A DNA stretch of 64,000 nt. It comes from Clytia hemisphaerica (lineage: Eukaryota; Cnidaria; Hydrozoa; Leptothecata; Clytiidae). Both the position numbers and the translations under genes were made by a program. Location: NCBI GenBank assembly GCA_902728285.1, contig CACVBU010000674.1:434001-498000 (forward strand), written 5' to 3'. The notes under the pieces were generated by a model. It did no database searches. It was not told the DNA's origin and saw nothing but the letters and a program-made list of their open reading frames with translations. The first letter of the stretch is position 1. Each line of letters starts with the position of its first letter. Shown piece after piece: positions 24,276 to 36,420 of this stretch.

Positions 24276-24470
24276 GGGGGGGGGGTACTTAGGCAAAATT
24301 GGTGCCGGGTATGTGCGAGCCATAAGGGTACCTTTTCTCATTCCTCAAAAGTCTCTTAAAGGGGTACAAATTCAAAAGTTAGTCTCTGAAAGGGTCCCAA
24401 AATCACGAAAATCAAAAATTTCTCTCTCAAAGGGTCACGATTTCCAAAAATTTTGACCAAAATTTGATGA
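24276..24470. repeat. Poly-G/GGTACT element fragment
   Basis: Begins CCCCGGGGGGGGGGGGTACT then GGGTATGTGCGAGCC, matching the ends of the elements at 31025-31329 and 44172-44494. A CTCTGAAAGGGTCCCAAAA-like phrase repeats three or four times. The right end is not clear. Confidence 0.5.
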
Positions 24471-24649
24471 AAATCAAACCAAAATTTGGAAGAAATGGAC
24501 TAAAATTTAGGAGAAAGTCTCTCACCAGCGAATCTTAACATTTACTAAAATAAGAAAAAAGTTTTTAATGGCAAGTTGTTTCTAGAAAGTGTGGTGGCTG
24601 ATAAAAGAATGACAAAATTTGATTGGTCGTTGTTACCAACTGTCATTAA

Positions 24650-26288
24650 GGTGGGAGTCACATGAAGCTTTGAGATTTGGTGAAAAAATTATCGATTTCG
24701 AGATTTTGCGCGTTTCATGACCCTATACCCTTTCTGAACACACCTTGAAAATTTTAAGGCTGTAGCATTTATATTTCCTGAGATATAAGGTTTTTTCTAG
24801 ACCTTGATCTGAAGTATTTTCCTTAGCAACGAAAAATCATACCCGTTGCTAGGGCCCAATTTCTTTATGGCTGATCTAAACATAAGATCATGGCATACCA
24901 AACGAAAGATCTTTTTACGCCCTTTTCGGGCGTCTAAGTCAATACCGCCTTTTTTCCACGGGATTTCCTAATATGACGTAATTAAAGATGGTAACCGAAA
25001 AAGTAATATTTTTAAAAAACACACAAATTTGGAGGCTGTCAGCAGTGTTTTTGACTATGAAAGCTGTTTTAATTTGGAAATGTTGGACTGTCTGATGACA
25101 TTTTTAGCTCTTTGATGTCATTCTTCTCAACTAAGGAAGCTTGAGCTAGGTGAAACCAAAGACTTGATTCCCAAAGTCAACGTTTCTGATGAACACCGAA
25201 AAACTTTGAAGAACAAACTTTATAATGGACCGAAGGCATATTTAATGATGTATCTATTCAAAGATCCAAGTGTTAAAGATATTGAAAGCCTAAAGGCTAG
25301 TTTAACAATTGTGTGAGATGAATTATTGATCTGGGACTATTAGGTCTGGGATTATTTACATTCACGAGAGGAGAAATTGTGCACGGTACGCGTGATGTCC
25401 AACGTCCAAGTGGATTCTTGTATTACTACAGATAAACGTTAAATTAACTTATAACTGACAGATGCAGTGAGGAAAATATACTGGGATGATCTATTACATT
25501 GAAAATGTGGTTATTGTTGTGAAAACACATTAAAATTGACTTAAATCGATGTTGACGTGGAGTTTGGCGCAAAATTTTAAGGATTGGCACGCATCACGTG
25601 AAAGTGATAATTTAGAATTTCTGGACTATTATGGTATTTCAAAGCCCTTTCTAAAGTATATAAAGTAGTACTTTATTCCATTTTAGTCAAACACAGAAAG
25701 AATTTTGTAAAACAGTCGATTTATTACAGAGAAATAGAGATTTATATCTCACTTCTGACTTTACGGACCATTTTCTCAAAATAGGTTTCAGGGGGTTTTC
25801 GCACACCTTGGCAACGTTTTTTCAGGATTGAAAAGAGCTATGATCATGAAATTTTCAGGAGTTGCTCCATTTATGGTTTGCTATGGAATGAATGGAGTAG
25901 AATTTTGAAAAAATCACTTTTCAATTTCAAAACCCGAAAAAACTTAAATTTTCCATTTTTTAGGTTCCAGACCCCCTGGAATGAAATTTTGAAAAAAATT
26001 TCCATTCATTCCACAGCTTATCCAAATACTAGCAACCTCCAAAAAAAATTTTTGGAATAGCTTTTATAGATTGTTCTAAAACGCTGCCATAGTATTTTGA
26101 TAGTGCATTACCCCCTGGCTGATATTACCCCCGTCTTGGCTATTTTTAGAATTTTTTTTTAATTTTTCACATTCTCTATAGTTATATTACATTTCTGGAA
26201 AGTTTCATTTCGAAATCTTTTCTGCTTCAAAAGATATGATAAAAAATGTAAAATTTCAATTTTCTCTATCCTTCATGTGACTCCCACC
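24650..26288. mobile_element. TTAA-flanked 1.6-kb non-autonomous element
   Basis: TTAA at 24646-24649 and 26289-26292. The termini GGTGGGAGTCACATGAAG and CTTCATGTGACTCCCACC are exact complements. TTAA targeting suggests piggyBac or Kolobok. No transposase ORF is seen; the interior is AT-rich with CCATTCCA-type repeats near 25860-26010. Confidence 0.75.
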
Positions 26289-26611
26289 TTAAGGGGAGAA
26301 ATTATTCTGCTCAAACCATGCTACCTTATGGAAAGAAATTTTTGCGGAATTTAATTTCTCGCTTCAAAGCTTAAAATTCGGAAGTTTCCCTTTAGGTATT
26401 TTTTTCACTATCAATATTAATCCATAGCATGGACCTACGGTAAGAATTTCTAGCCTTTCTAATTATTTTGTTCAAAGGGTTTTAAACGTTTTACACACCC
26501 CTTGTTTTGATTTAAAGAAAAATTAATCCTTCATCATCTGGATAATTGTTAACGATTTTAAAGTAGAAAAAAAAATTTCTTTCAATGAGCTTCCAATGAT
26601 ATACTTCTCCA

Positions 26612-27007
26612 ATGCAGTCTAAAGTAAAGAGAAGTTCAACACAGTGTACAGAGCAATTTACACTAAGAACACGGGGCTTTGCTCCCCGTGTTCCCGCCGT
26701 TAGAAGAGGTGATATTCTGCAAATCAAAGGCAGAAATTTGTACAATCTTGGATATAGCCATTACGCCATTGTAGTGGATGATTGTTATGTCATACACGTG
26801 AAAAAAGTTGGAGGAAATACAATCATAGCAAAAGAAAAGTTAGCAGAAGCTTTCAAAGGAAAATTTGTTAGGATAAACAACACGATGGATGGAGAATTTT
26901 CCGTACTTGACATACAAGATATCATTGTGAGCGCTGAGAGCATGATTGGCCATGATAAATGGCCTTACGATCTGCTAGCCCATAACTGTGAGCATTTTGT
27001 AACCTGA
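26612..27007 (+). pseudogene. LRAT/NlpC-P60-like hydrolase, copy 1, with premature stop
   Basis: LRAT-domain proteins are thiol acyltransferases/phospholipases of the NlpC/P60 fold. Residues about 30-131 show the domain: VRRGDILQIKG, then SHYAIVV and VIHVKKVG, then the catalytic-cysteine motif NCEHFVT. Immediately after, TGA (27005-27007) replaces the TGG (W) found at the equivalent position of copy 2. The frame stays open past it for about 48 codons (CRYGKKI...SIVDYF...KGKWDTGTQW), ending at a possible donor near 27152, which indicates a recent nonsense change or a sequencing error. No upstream exon is identified. A hairpin (ACACGGGG...CCCCGTGT, 26671-26693) lies in the N-terminal coding part. 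Confidence 0.7.
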
Positions 27008-28385
27008 TGCCGTTATGGAAAAAAGATTTCGATGCAAACTTTATCCATAGTTGATTACTTTCTTTGCAGTGATCTCACAATGAAGGATTTTTCTCGTCTT
27101 TGGAAGGCTTCTATCAAAGGAAAATGGGATACCGGCACACAATGGATGAAGGTATTTATTTATTATAATTTTCAGAATGAATTTTCAAGTAAAAATATCT
27201 GAGAGGGTTAAAAAAGTCAGTAAATTTCAAAAAAGTGTATCTGGCAGGGTTGACTTACTATACACTGTGATTGCATGTCATTGTATCCCAAGACACTTCC
27301 CTATCCTACATGTACTATAAATAGCTAGCTCCTATCTGGGTCATCCATCCTTGAACGAGAGAACTTTCTTACTCTGATGAATTAAAAATTTCAATGATTT
27401 ATCAATTCTTAATATTTTATCATTTTTCATTTAGGCGAAGTACCATCACAGACCACGGACTTGCAGACCATCAAGATCAATGGCCGGGGGGTGTTAAAAA
27501 AAATTTAACACCCCCTGGAAAGATGGTTCACATAGATTCGTTACAAAATAAGGAAAAAATGAGGCCCCAGCGGCCAGCGGCAGACCAGGGGACCTCTGAA
27601 AACTTCAATCTGGTGAACACAAGCATCGGGCTCAGTTCCTGATTGAAACCAAAAAAATAAGGGCGGGATGAGGGCAATTAAAAAAAAAGAAAAACAAACA
27701 AAACAAACTAATTATGACTTTTTCTTTTCCTATTTACCTTTCCTATTTAGGACACGTACTCCAAAACCACTTTTTGATTATACTGAATTGCGTGATAGTC
27801 GTGGGATTTTTCGTGGGCGCATCCAGAATAAAAAAAGTGAACTACGGGACAGGTTTTGAGTTTGCTTTAAGGGGGATAATTTTGATGTTGATTAGTCTGT
27901 CTGACGTGTTTTTTCGATGTTTTTCACAATGTCAAAATAAGTTTTTGATTTAGATTTTTGAACAAGCACTTTCGGAAATCCTCTCGCTAATACACTCCTT
28001 GTGAGTCTCTGGAAGGAAATCTCTCTCTTTCGTTTCGATTTTCTTCACAAACTCGAGTCAAATTGTTTTGCAAATCGAATAAACTTTGTGCAAAATGTAT
28101 CTGTAAGGGTTACCTTTTTACTCATTAAGGCGGTCCCTTTTTCAGCTATTTAATCCTTTTTTGCTTGTTGAAATTTAGATATACACCCAACCCAATGGAA
28201 AATTTGATCAAAATTTAGTCTCTAATATGAAGCAGTTATTGGACAAAGTCGACACTATTACTTTTCATTCTGGCTGCGTCAAATGAATATTTAAATATGA
28301 AGTATTTTCACTGTTTTCAATTGTTGTGGAACTTTTGAATCCTTGGTCAGCTCTGTTTTTCGTTAATTCAAAAAATTAGTCTCAG

Positions 28386-29060
28386 CATGGAGGTATAAAG
28401 AAACAGGAGAAGTATGCTATTGTAACCAAGCTCGCCCTACGATTAAAAAAGTTACGATGTATGCATGCTCATAATCTCATATATCGTGCATTTTTAATGA
28501 GCTCTTTTATCCATAGGTGAAATCCTATTGGCTCATTTAAGCGTTAGAAATTAGATGAGACGAGATTCATTGTTTCTGACATTAGTGTAAGAAAATATTT
28601 GGACTAAAAAAAGGCCTGTAAACTTGGCAATCCTTCATCAAATGATAAGATTTTTCGATCAATGTTTTCCTTAAGGTTAACTCTATTGCTTGATACTTTC
28701 CTCCAAAATTCTCCAGCGACTTTATGTCTACAGATTGAGTCTGAAATCGCGTGTGCTTATAAAGAACTTTTCATTTTCTGGCTTGAGAAAATATCTTTTC
28801 AAAACAAAATTGAACGGATAGCGAAATGGAACATAAACTTGCTTCATGGACGAATTTTTATCTAATTTTCGTATATTAAAAGGCGAGAATCTTCAATACT
28901 GATTATTAGAATGTTCATAGCAAACTTGAGTTCTACTAAAAAGTCTTATTTCATCGGGCGAGCTTAGAATTTCTTTTGATACATTTTATAAAAGAAATCA
29001 AAAGACTTTAACGACCAATTACCGACACATTCAACTCCTGTTTTTCTTTATACCTCTATG
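28386..29060. mobile_element. 675-bp element with 7-bp target duplication GTCTCAG
   Basis: GTCTCAG is at 28379-28385 and 29061-29067. The ends CATGGAGGTATAAAGAAACA and the complement of CATAGAGGTATAAAGAAAAA are inverted. The related segment at 17065-17085 reads GTCTCAGTCGGTCCGC uninterrupted, so the unoccupied site is in the same window. The ORF at 28662-28865 inside is not recognisable. Confidence 0.8.
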
Positions 29061-29329
29061 GTCTCAGTCGGTCCGCTGGTGTGAAAAGTTCGTCAGATTT
29101 GTTTTTCGGGGGAATAATGTTTTGTTTTTTTAGAATGAAATGATATCTGAAATATATTATTGCCCCGCAGGTGCTTTTGTTGCTTCACGTAGCGGGCTTG
29201 TTCACCAGAAAAATATTCATGTCGTTGATGTTTCTTCCGATTTTGAGTGGGCCGCCGCGGTTAAAAATGTTCGCACGCATCTATTGTTTTATCTATTTTG
29301 TTGTTATGTGGCATCCAGATGGTGAAATT

Positions 29330-29530
29330 TTCATCCGACACGCTAAAGCTCTGAAGGTCGGGAAAATTTTCAATTGGCCCGTATATATATGGCCCGTATG
29401 TATATTGGCCCGCTCCTTTAGAGCTTTAGCGTGGGCGCCTGCCAATACGCCATCGGAATATCAGATAAGCCCGCTCCTTTAGAGCTTTAGCGTGGGCGGC
29501 CGCCAATCTGCCATCTTAATATCAGATAAA
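29330..29530. repeat. Short duplicated segment with CTTTAGAGCTTTAGCGTGGG
   Basis: GCTCCTTTAGAGCTTTAGCG with following GTGGGCG and a GCCAATNCGCCAT...ATATCAGATAA tail occurs twice (about 29408-29468 and 29471-29530), with an inverted relative CGACACGCTAAAGCTCTGAA at 29338. Non-coding. Confidence 0.5.
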
Positions 29531-30393
29531 TTTTGTTGTGACTTGTATTGATTTTTAGTTCTTACAAAACAAAACAGGGACGGTGTACAACTCTTGATAG
29601 ACAGCCATAACATATACATTTCGATAATTAGTTCTTACAAAGTAAACGAAGTATGTCGCATAAAATGAGCATGTTTATTTTTCTTCTAAGCAACTACTTT
29701 ATAAGAATTGAGTCGATAACTCTTTATAGACAGCCATATACCTTTTGGTAATCAGTTCCTACAAAGTAAACAGGGAATATCAAGAGAAAGAGGAAAAACT
29801 CGATAACCCAAATTTATCTGGTCGCCGGTCGTGGTCGCTGGTCGTGGTCGCCATTTCTGGTCGATGTTTCGAAACTCCCGAAGAAAAATAATTGATTTTG
29901 TGTTTGTTCTTTCTTTCTATATTTTCGATATTGTGCTGCGCATAATGGTTTCAAAGGAACTAAATGCTCTGAAGTAGGTTGGAAGGTTAGAGTTTTAACT
30001 CTGAGTTTTAACATGAGACTTAAGACTTAGGACCTTAATATCTGAGTATCCAAATGTTCAAAAATGGTCCAATAAGGCTCATAATATAGCCTGGGGTCTA
30101 TAAACCCGAGCCAAATTGAAATATCTGATTAAATTTGCTTTTAATTCTCAATAGATTTCAACCATGATTGGTCGGTCGGACCGGTCCCCTAGAGACGTTT
30201 CTCTGTATTAGCGGGGTATCACACTGGCCAATGTGCTCATTTTCGCCGGCTTCCGTCATTTACTTTACAGACTGGTAAAAGAGAAGTTCATATAATAAAC
30301 AAAAGAAATGGTTATTGATATCTGTTGGATTCACCAAAAATATTTTCCTTCTTGTTTTAGCAATTGGTGTTCGATTTTCTTTGTGATGCTGCA

Positions 30394-30968
30394 TCAACTG
30401 TTGACTGTATAAGACATTTCAATCGATTTTCTTCCGATATCCCATTTTCCTTTGATAGAATCCTTTTTATAACGTAAGAAATCCTTCACCGTGAAATCAT
30501 TACGAATGTAATCAACAATTGAAATATTTTCTTCATAACGGCACCAAGTAATAAAATGCTCAAAATTATGAAATAGCAAATTGTAAAACCTTGTTTTACG
30601 GCCAATCATGCTCTCAGCTCTCGTAATGATATCTTCTATATCGAGTACTGGAAATTCTCCATCCATCATGTTGTTGATCCTAACAAATTTTCCTTTGAAA
30701 GCTTCTGCTAACTTTTCTTTTGTTATGATTATATTTCTTCCAATTTTTGTCACGTGTATGACATTGTCATCTTCCACTACAATGGCATAATGGCTCCACA
30801 AGAGATTGTACCATCTTCTACCTGCAGAATATCGCCTCTTCTAACGGACAGGGCCATCCTACTACCTTTCACCAAAGTGAAATTGTTGGTAGGAAAGCCA
30901 AAACTTTGCCCTGAATGAAACCTTTCTTTGCTATTATTGTTTAACTTAGACTTTATCTTCGACAACAT
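30394..30968 (-). pseudogene. LRAT/NlpC-P60-like hydrolase, copy 2, frameshifted and catalytically altered
   Basis: Paralogue of the 26612 gene on the opposite strand. Two frames are needed: an N-terminal piece (30968 down to about 30818; RMALSVRRGDILQVED) and the main piece (to 30394; SHYAIVVEDDNVIHVTKIGR, then HNFEHFITWCRYEENISIVD). Aligned to copy 1, one base is missing near 30818-30822. The family motif NCEHF reads NFEHF, so the catalytic cysteine is replaced by phenylalanine, which should abolish thiol chemistry. The C-terminus (SIKGKWDIGRKS) matches copy 1 beyond its stop codon. Confidence 0.7.
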
Positions 30969-31024
30969 TTAAATTTTTGGAGGATCTTGTCAGACGACTT
31001 ACTATTTATACCCTATCTGCGCTT

Positions 31025-31329
31025 CCCGGGGGGGGGGGGGGGGGGGGGGGGTACTACCCTTGTCGACCGACGGGGGTGCTCCGCTGAGGTTCGAAAAATG
31101 GACCCTACGTGGGACTCGAAATTTGCGAAAAAAGTGACCCTGAATGGGACTGAAATTCTCAAATTTTCTACTTTTTCCCCAAATTTTCCAAAAAAAGGCA
31201 CCCTACGAGGGACTGATTTTTCTATTTTGGTGTTTTTGCGACCCTACCTGGGACTCTTGGAGGTTAAAAAAGGTACCCTGACCAGCGGAGCATCCCCGTA
31301 ACCCATCTTGCCCTAGTACCCCCCCCGGG
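31025..31329. mobile_element. CCCGGGGGGGGTACTA-ended element with 8-bp target duplication
   Basis: CTGCGCTT is duplicated at 31017-31024 and 31330-31337. The ends CCCGGGGGG..GGTACTA and TAGTACCCCCCCCGGG are inverted. ACCCTACGTGGGACT-like phrases recur four or five times inside. 305 bp. The long G run makes the exact length uncertain. Overlapping ORFs are repeat-derived. Confidence 0.8.
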
Positions 31330-31339
31330 CTGCGCTTAA

Positions 31340-31700
31340 GAATGAGTAAAAAGAAGTAAGAAGTAGTAAAAAGTAGTAAGGAGTATAATAAAAAAAAAGA
31401 AAAAAAGTTCTAAAAGTTATAAGAAGTAGTAAAAAGAAGTAAGAAAGTAGTAAAAAAGTGAAAAAGAAGTTAGAAGTAGTAAGAAGTAGTAAGAAGTAGT
31501 AAAAAGTAGTGATAAGTAGTACGAAGTAGTAATTAAGAAGTTAGAAGTAGTACGAAGTAGTAAGAAGTAGTAAAAAGTAGTGAGAAGTAGTAAAAAAAAC
31601 AGTAATTAAGAAGTTAAAAGTAGTAAGAAGAAGTTAGAAATTGTATAAGAAGTAGTAACAGTAAGAAATAGTAAGAAGAGGTAAGAAGCAGTAAACACCC
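31340..31700. repeat. AAGTAGTAAGAAGTAGTAAA low-complexity array
   Basis: About 360 bp of purine-rich imperfect tandem repeat built on AAGTAGTA with interspersed AAGAAGTTAG units. Confidence 0.85.
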
Positions 31701-32625
31701 CTGTCTCAGTAACCCGGTTGAGTTTAAAAGCTCAGGTGGCTTGGAAAATAACAGGATTTCATCGGGGTAGCTTTTTTTTTTAATTTCGCGGGGACTTAAT
31801 TTCGCGGATGGCACTATTGGGTGGCAATATTTTCACGATTTTGTGACTTTTACTGTCAAATCATGCATGTTTATTTTTGAAATACACATTTATTCTTTGA
31901 TGTCTTTAAACATCTAAAAAGTAGTTTATTTGACATATTTTGAGTTTTGTTTAGAAAAAATATTTCGCGTATGAGGCCCTTCCAAATTTCCATTGGGACA
32001 CATAAAAGTACTACTAAACCTCAATTTGTGGCTAAGATTTAGTCAGTCCTGGCTCAGAACTGATATAAAAAGTCTTTTTCGGTATTGTTTGGCATTTGAA
32101 TAAACTACGGTCCGAAACAAAAAAAAATGACAACTAAACCAAAAAAAATTCCATTTTGCAACCATCAGGGCCACAATTTTAAATTTTATTAGTTTTACTG
32201 TTGATTTTTTTTTGTTTCGTCGTCAATTTTTTTATTTTCGTCGTTAAAAAATTAAAAGAAAATCTAAATAGCATGTTTCTTAAATGTTTCTTAGTTTTTA
32301 GGCATTCTGAGCCTCATGTTTCTTAAAAGTGTATTTCTTAAAAAAAAAAGACGTGTAAACGCAATAAATAATTCTTCACATGATCGTTTTTCACGACGGC
32401 TGAGATGGCTATCTAAACATATCATAAGAAGTGTTGTCTTCAATGAAGCAAATGGAATATAATAAAAACTCGTCTCTGACGACGTCTTAGACCGCTAATA
32501 AACTATTGCGTCTCTTTCTAAAACCAGTATAGTTTTTGCAAAAGTCTTGTGGGGCTTGTGAGGCAATATACTGAACATGTTTAAAATGTAACATGTTTCG
32601 AATTGTAATCTCACATTCAGAAATA

Positions 32626-32977
32626 CAGTAGCCAGTTAATCAATGCTCCAAGGGGGATTAAGAAATTTACTTTGAATAACCGGGAGTTCGAATAACTGAA
32701 AAATTCGTTTTCCCGCATGATTTTTTGAAGAAAAAAAGTATTGTTCTCACTCAACCATCTCCAAATAAGAAAATTTCGAATAAACAAGGTTGATTTAACC
32801 TATAATTGGCCCCCAAGGGGAATAAAAATCACTTCGAATAACTGAAAGTTCGAATAACTTAAGTTCGAATAACCGAGAGTGCCTGAGTTCGGTAAGCAAA
32901 TCCAAAGGGAACGCCATCTCACTTCGGATAACCGAAATATTCAAATGAAGCATGTTCAAATAACAGGGAGTCTACTG
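32626..32977. mobile_element. TA-flanked pogo/Tigger-like MITE with TTCGAATAACCGA phrase
   Basis: TA at both sides (32624-32625, 32978-32979). The ends CAGTAGCC and GGGAGTCTACTG resemble the CAGTAGA-type termini of pogo-like elements. TTCGAATAACCGA and variants occur about ten times. 352 bp, no ORF. Confidence 0.7.
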
Positions 32978-33269
32978 TATAATCAAATTAGTCGATCATC
33001 GGTTGTTTCTTCTATTAAAGGCCGGTCTCAACTTTCGCGCGACATGAGCGAAAAAAGGGAAATTCCCTGCAAAATTCTAAACACAACATGATTTTATAAG
33101 TGCTCTAAGTTACTGCATTAGTCTTACATCCCTGTCTCATTCTATGAAAAAGTAAAATGACTTCAAATTTATTAATATAAGACAGAATTTTGCTAAATAT
33201 AAAGTTGTAAACGAATATGCTCATTAGTCTTACAGTTTGGACTTTGCCTCATCGAAAGTCTTGAAATAT

Positions 33270-33640
33270 TTTATAAAAATCATAAATTTTACATCCATCG
33301 GGTCGTAAACTTAAGGGAAAACACAAATATGTTCATAGTACCCCCCCCCTATTACCACTGTGCTTAATAATTTGATTAACTACACCTACGTTTTGGGGGC
33401 CGCCCAAACCTGCGTTTTAACAACCAGGGGTATACTGTAAAAATTCTATCAAACTAATTTATGTCCAAAATCCTCTAAATCACATTTCAAAACTATAGTC
33501 AAAAATTTGTATTCATATCTTAAAGATATTTCGAGAAATCGCTAAAATTGCAAGCCTCCGTTTTGGGGCCATTAGAAAAAAGCTACCTAGCGATTAAAAA
33601 ATATTTTTGGAATTGAAAATTTGGAAAAAGAACTACTGGG
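33270..33640. repeat. Diverged reverse copy of the 22360 element's left part
   Basis: CGTTTTGGGGGCC, AACCAGGGGTATACTGTAAA, AGAAATCGCTAAAATTGCAA and CGTTTTGGGGCCATTAG all match the complement of 22370-22790 in collinear order. No coding capacity. Confidence 0.6.
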
Positions 33641-33917
33641 AAATAAAGTAGTGATAGGGCGCCCTTTCTAACTTTTTTGTTTTCAATCAAAATGACCGGA
33701 CGCCGATTGGAAAATTAGAGAATGCCCGCTGCCTAACCAGGGCCCGCGCCACCGGGGGGGGGGGGCCGGGGGGCCATGGCACCTCTACTTTTTTGCAAAG
33801 CAAAATAAAAAATTTCTCTTCACCTAATAATTTTTTTCTTTTCTGTGCGCGTGCCAATAAAAACGTTAGAACCTTTCTAAGAGGGGACAGATGTTTTGGT
33901 AGCCACATACTGTAGTC

Positions 33918-34148
33918 CGTATAAAAAACCCATGGTCTGGAAGCATATTAATTAAACCTTTTGTTTTTCCTTTGTTAATATCAAAAGATAAAAATCGATT
34001 TGGTGAGTTTTTGATCACTTTACCAAATATTGGATTAAGATTCAATCAATGATCAAAAAGTGAGTAAAACAAACTAATTTCTCAACACAAGTTCAAGTAA
34101 GAAACGATGGGAAGAAAGAGGCTTCCAGACCGGGGTTTTTATACGGCC
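33918..34148. mobile_element. Inverted-repeat element ending TATAAAAAACCC
   Basis: GTATAAAAAACCCATGGTCT at the left and the complement of GTATAAAAACCCCGGTCTGG at the right form a terminal repeat of about 27 bp. About 230 bp, no ORF. Confidence 0.6.
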
Positions 34149-34613
34149 TATGCCCTGACTGTCTAAGGAAGTGAAGAAAATGAAGAACACAAGATATAAA
34201 ATTCAAATGAATTCTTTGAACTGATCTAACTAAAAAACAAAAATGAATGAATTAAGTTACAGTAAACAGTAAATTAAACTATAGTGAAACGCACCTGGGG
34301 AGCACTCAAGGTATAAACGGCATACCGTACGTGTGGCTCCTATGGTTCCTTTTTCCAAGCTTCCCAAAGTGCACTGTTGTGTAAGGGTCGAAATGAGAAA
34401 ATGGCGCTCTAAGAGTGTAAAATTATTGGAAAATCTGACCCTATTTTGCCTTAATATGGTTAGAAATTTTCAAAAATATACATCCTAAGGGTCGCTTTTT
34501 CGCTCAAATTTACACAAATTTGGTTAAATCTTCTCATTTTTGAATCGAATGCACCCCCCCCCCGCCTGGAAACACCTCTAATAATAACTCACAATCATGT
34601 TTCTCAGTGTTAA

Positions 34614-35326
34614 AGGGCTCTGACCATAGTGAATTTTTCATAATTGCCGTGTTTAAAATGTGTTTTCTGACTGATGTAACCAACAAAACTATGGCATGTT
34701 ATACATTTTCTGTTAGACAAACTATTCCTGAATCTGAAAATTCAAAAATTACATTGAAAAAATTTGATGAAGAAGAAAATGAAGACTTTTGCGAGGAAGA
34801 GAATTTCAACTTTGAAGAGCTTAGTTTCGGCGAAGAAAAAACATTATGAAAAATTTTTCGCAGTAGATGGTGTATCTTTTACCTAGCAATAAAAATTTTT
34901 GCGGAAAATTTTTGTAAATGCTTCTTTCTCTCGAAATCTTTAAAATAGTGGTTTTTCATCAATTTTTCATCTTGATTTTGCTTAAAAAAACAGTCATAAC
35001 TTTTCACACATCTTTTTAGAAAAATTTTCCGCAAAATTTAAAATAGTTCAATTCTTTGCGGACAGTGTAAAGAAATTTTGAAACAAAAAGGTTAATTACC
35101 CATTAAAACTTAACATTTTTTATAAAAGAAGGTGATGCAACATGTTATTAACGTCTTTTTAAAGTCCATAACGTCAATTCTGCAATTAAATTCTTAATTA
35201 CTCTGAAGGGATTTGATTAAAAAGCAATTTATAAAGGTAATTATTTGTTGAAAGTGTTAAAGAACCTAAAACATAACTTTTATGTTCAAATACTAAAATC
35301 AATTTTCCGATTATGGTCAGAGCCCT
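34614..35326. mobile_element. Harbinger-like MITE with TAA duplication
   Basis: TAA flanks at 34611-34613 and 35327-35329. AGGGCTCTGACCATA is mirrored by TATGGTCAGAGCCCT. 713 bp. The 80-codon ORF inside (34607-34849) is acidic and AT-driven and is not supported as a gene. Confidence 0.65.
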
Positions 35327-35483
35327 TAAACTGATTGTAGCAGGGCAGGACCGCTAGGGATGTTTGTAACACGTGATTGTTGTGATATGGAAGTGTTCAA
35401 ACTGAAATCAATACAAAGAAAATAATTTAGAAAAATTGACAATTTGACTAAATAAATGAAAACTAGGAATGATGATGCTAATT

Positions 35484-35870
35484 AGTGAAAATGACTAATT
35501 AGTGAAAAATGACTAATTAGTGAAAAATGACTAATTAGTGAAAAAAAATGTCTAATTAATGAAAAAATGACTAATAATCAAACAAAAAAGGCACGAAACG
35601 TGAACAAGGTAGAACCACAGCTGTGACCGCCAAGAAGCCTGAGCACGAACGTGCGAATGAGAATGCGGGCGAAACGAGTGCACAGCTGAGAAGACCATGA
35701 AACCAGGGCACGAACGTGCAATGCAAATGAAAAATGAAGGCCAGAAAATGAACTGAACTGAGCCAAAATGAAAACAAGGCAAGGCCAATGAAAAGGAAAA
35801 GGACTAAACAAGCCAGAGAGCCTGAGCACGAACTTGCGTGAGTGCAATGAAAGCCCAATGAAAAGAAGAA
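35484..35870. repeat. Tandem TGACTAATTAGTGAAAAA array and GCACGAACGTGC phrase region
   Basis: Five imperfect copies of TGACTAATTAGTGAAAAA at 35484-35576, then a segment with CTGAGCACGAACGTGC (three related occurrences) and AATGAAAA spacers. The overlapping minus-strand ORFs are cysteine/phenylalanine-rich translations of this repeat. Confidence 0.6.
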
Positions 35871-36420
35871 AGTAAATGAAAATCTAAGTTTTGAATAAAT
35901 ATTTTTGTAAATTTTCTGAATTTATAAATGTCAAATATAACTAGAATAAATGCTTACCAGATTGCCCAAGTGTAGTCACTGTGTAAAAACTGCCATGAAA
36001 AATGTGAATGTGAATTGAAATCAAAGTAAAACAATATCAAAAACACCATACGTTTTATCTCTCTCATAGCTCTCGTGTAACTAAAGTGAGAGTGACAAAA
36101 CAGAAAATGTGACTATGGGCGAAAAGAGTCTCAAGGGACGATGACGTAATGAAATATGTATTAATGTTGCGTATATTAAAATAATTGATTTTATTAATAA
36201 TATACTAATGACTTTTGAAGTCATTTGAGAGTCCTTTAACACTGATTTCTATAATATGTACAAAATTTACAATCAATAAACACACTCTAATTTCTCTGCA
36301 GAGTGTCCAATAACAATAACAATCCTCAATAACAGATTATGAGCAACAAATTCTATATCCGCACTTCCCCTTTTTATTACAACTATAAGGTTTTAGAGCT
36401 GACTTTCCGACAAAGTTGAT

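Noticed and set aside
35552..35858. Overlapping minus-strand ORFs rich in Cys and Phe, possible secreted peptide
   Set aside because: Three overlapping frames all open over a low-complexity repeat with GCACGAACGTGC palindromes; no unique start or poly(A) signal.
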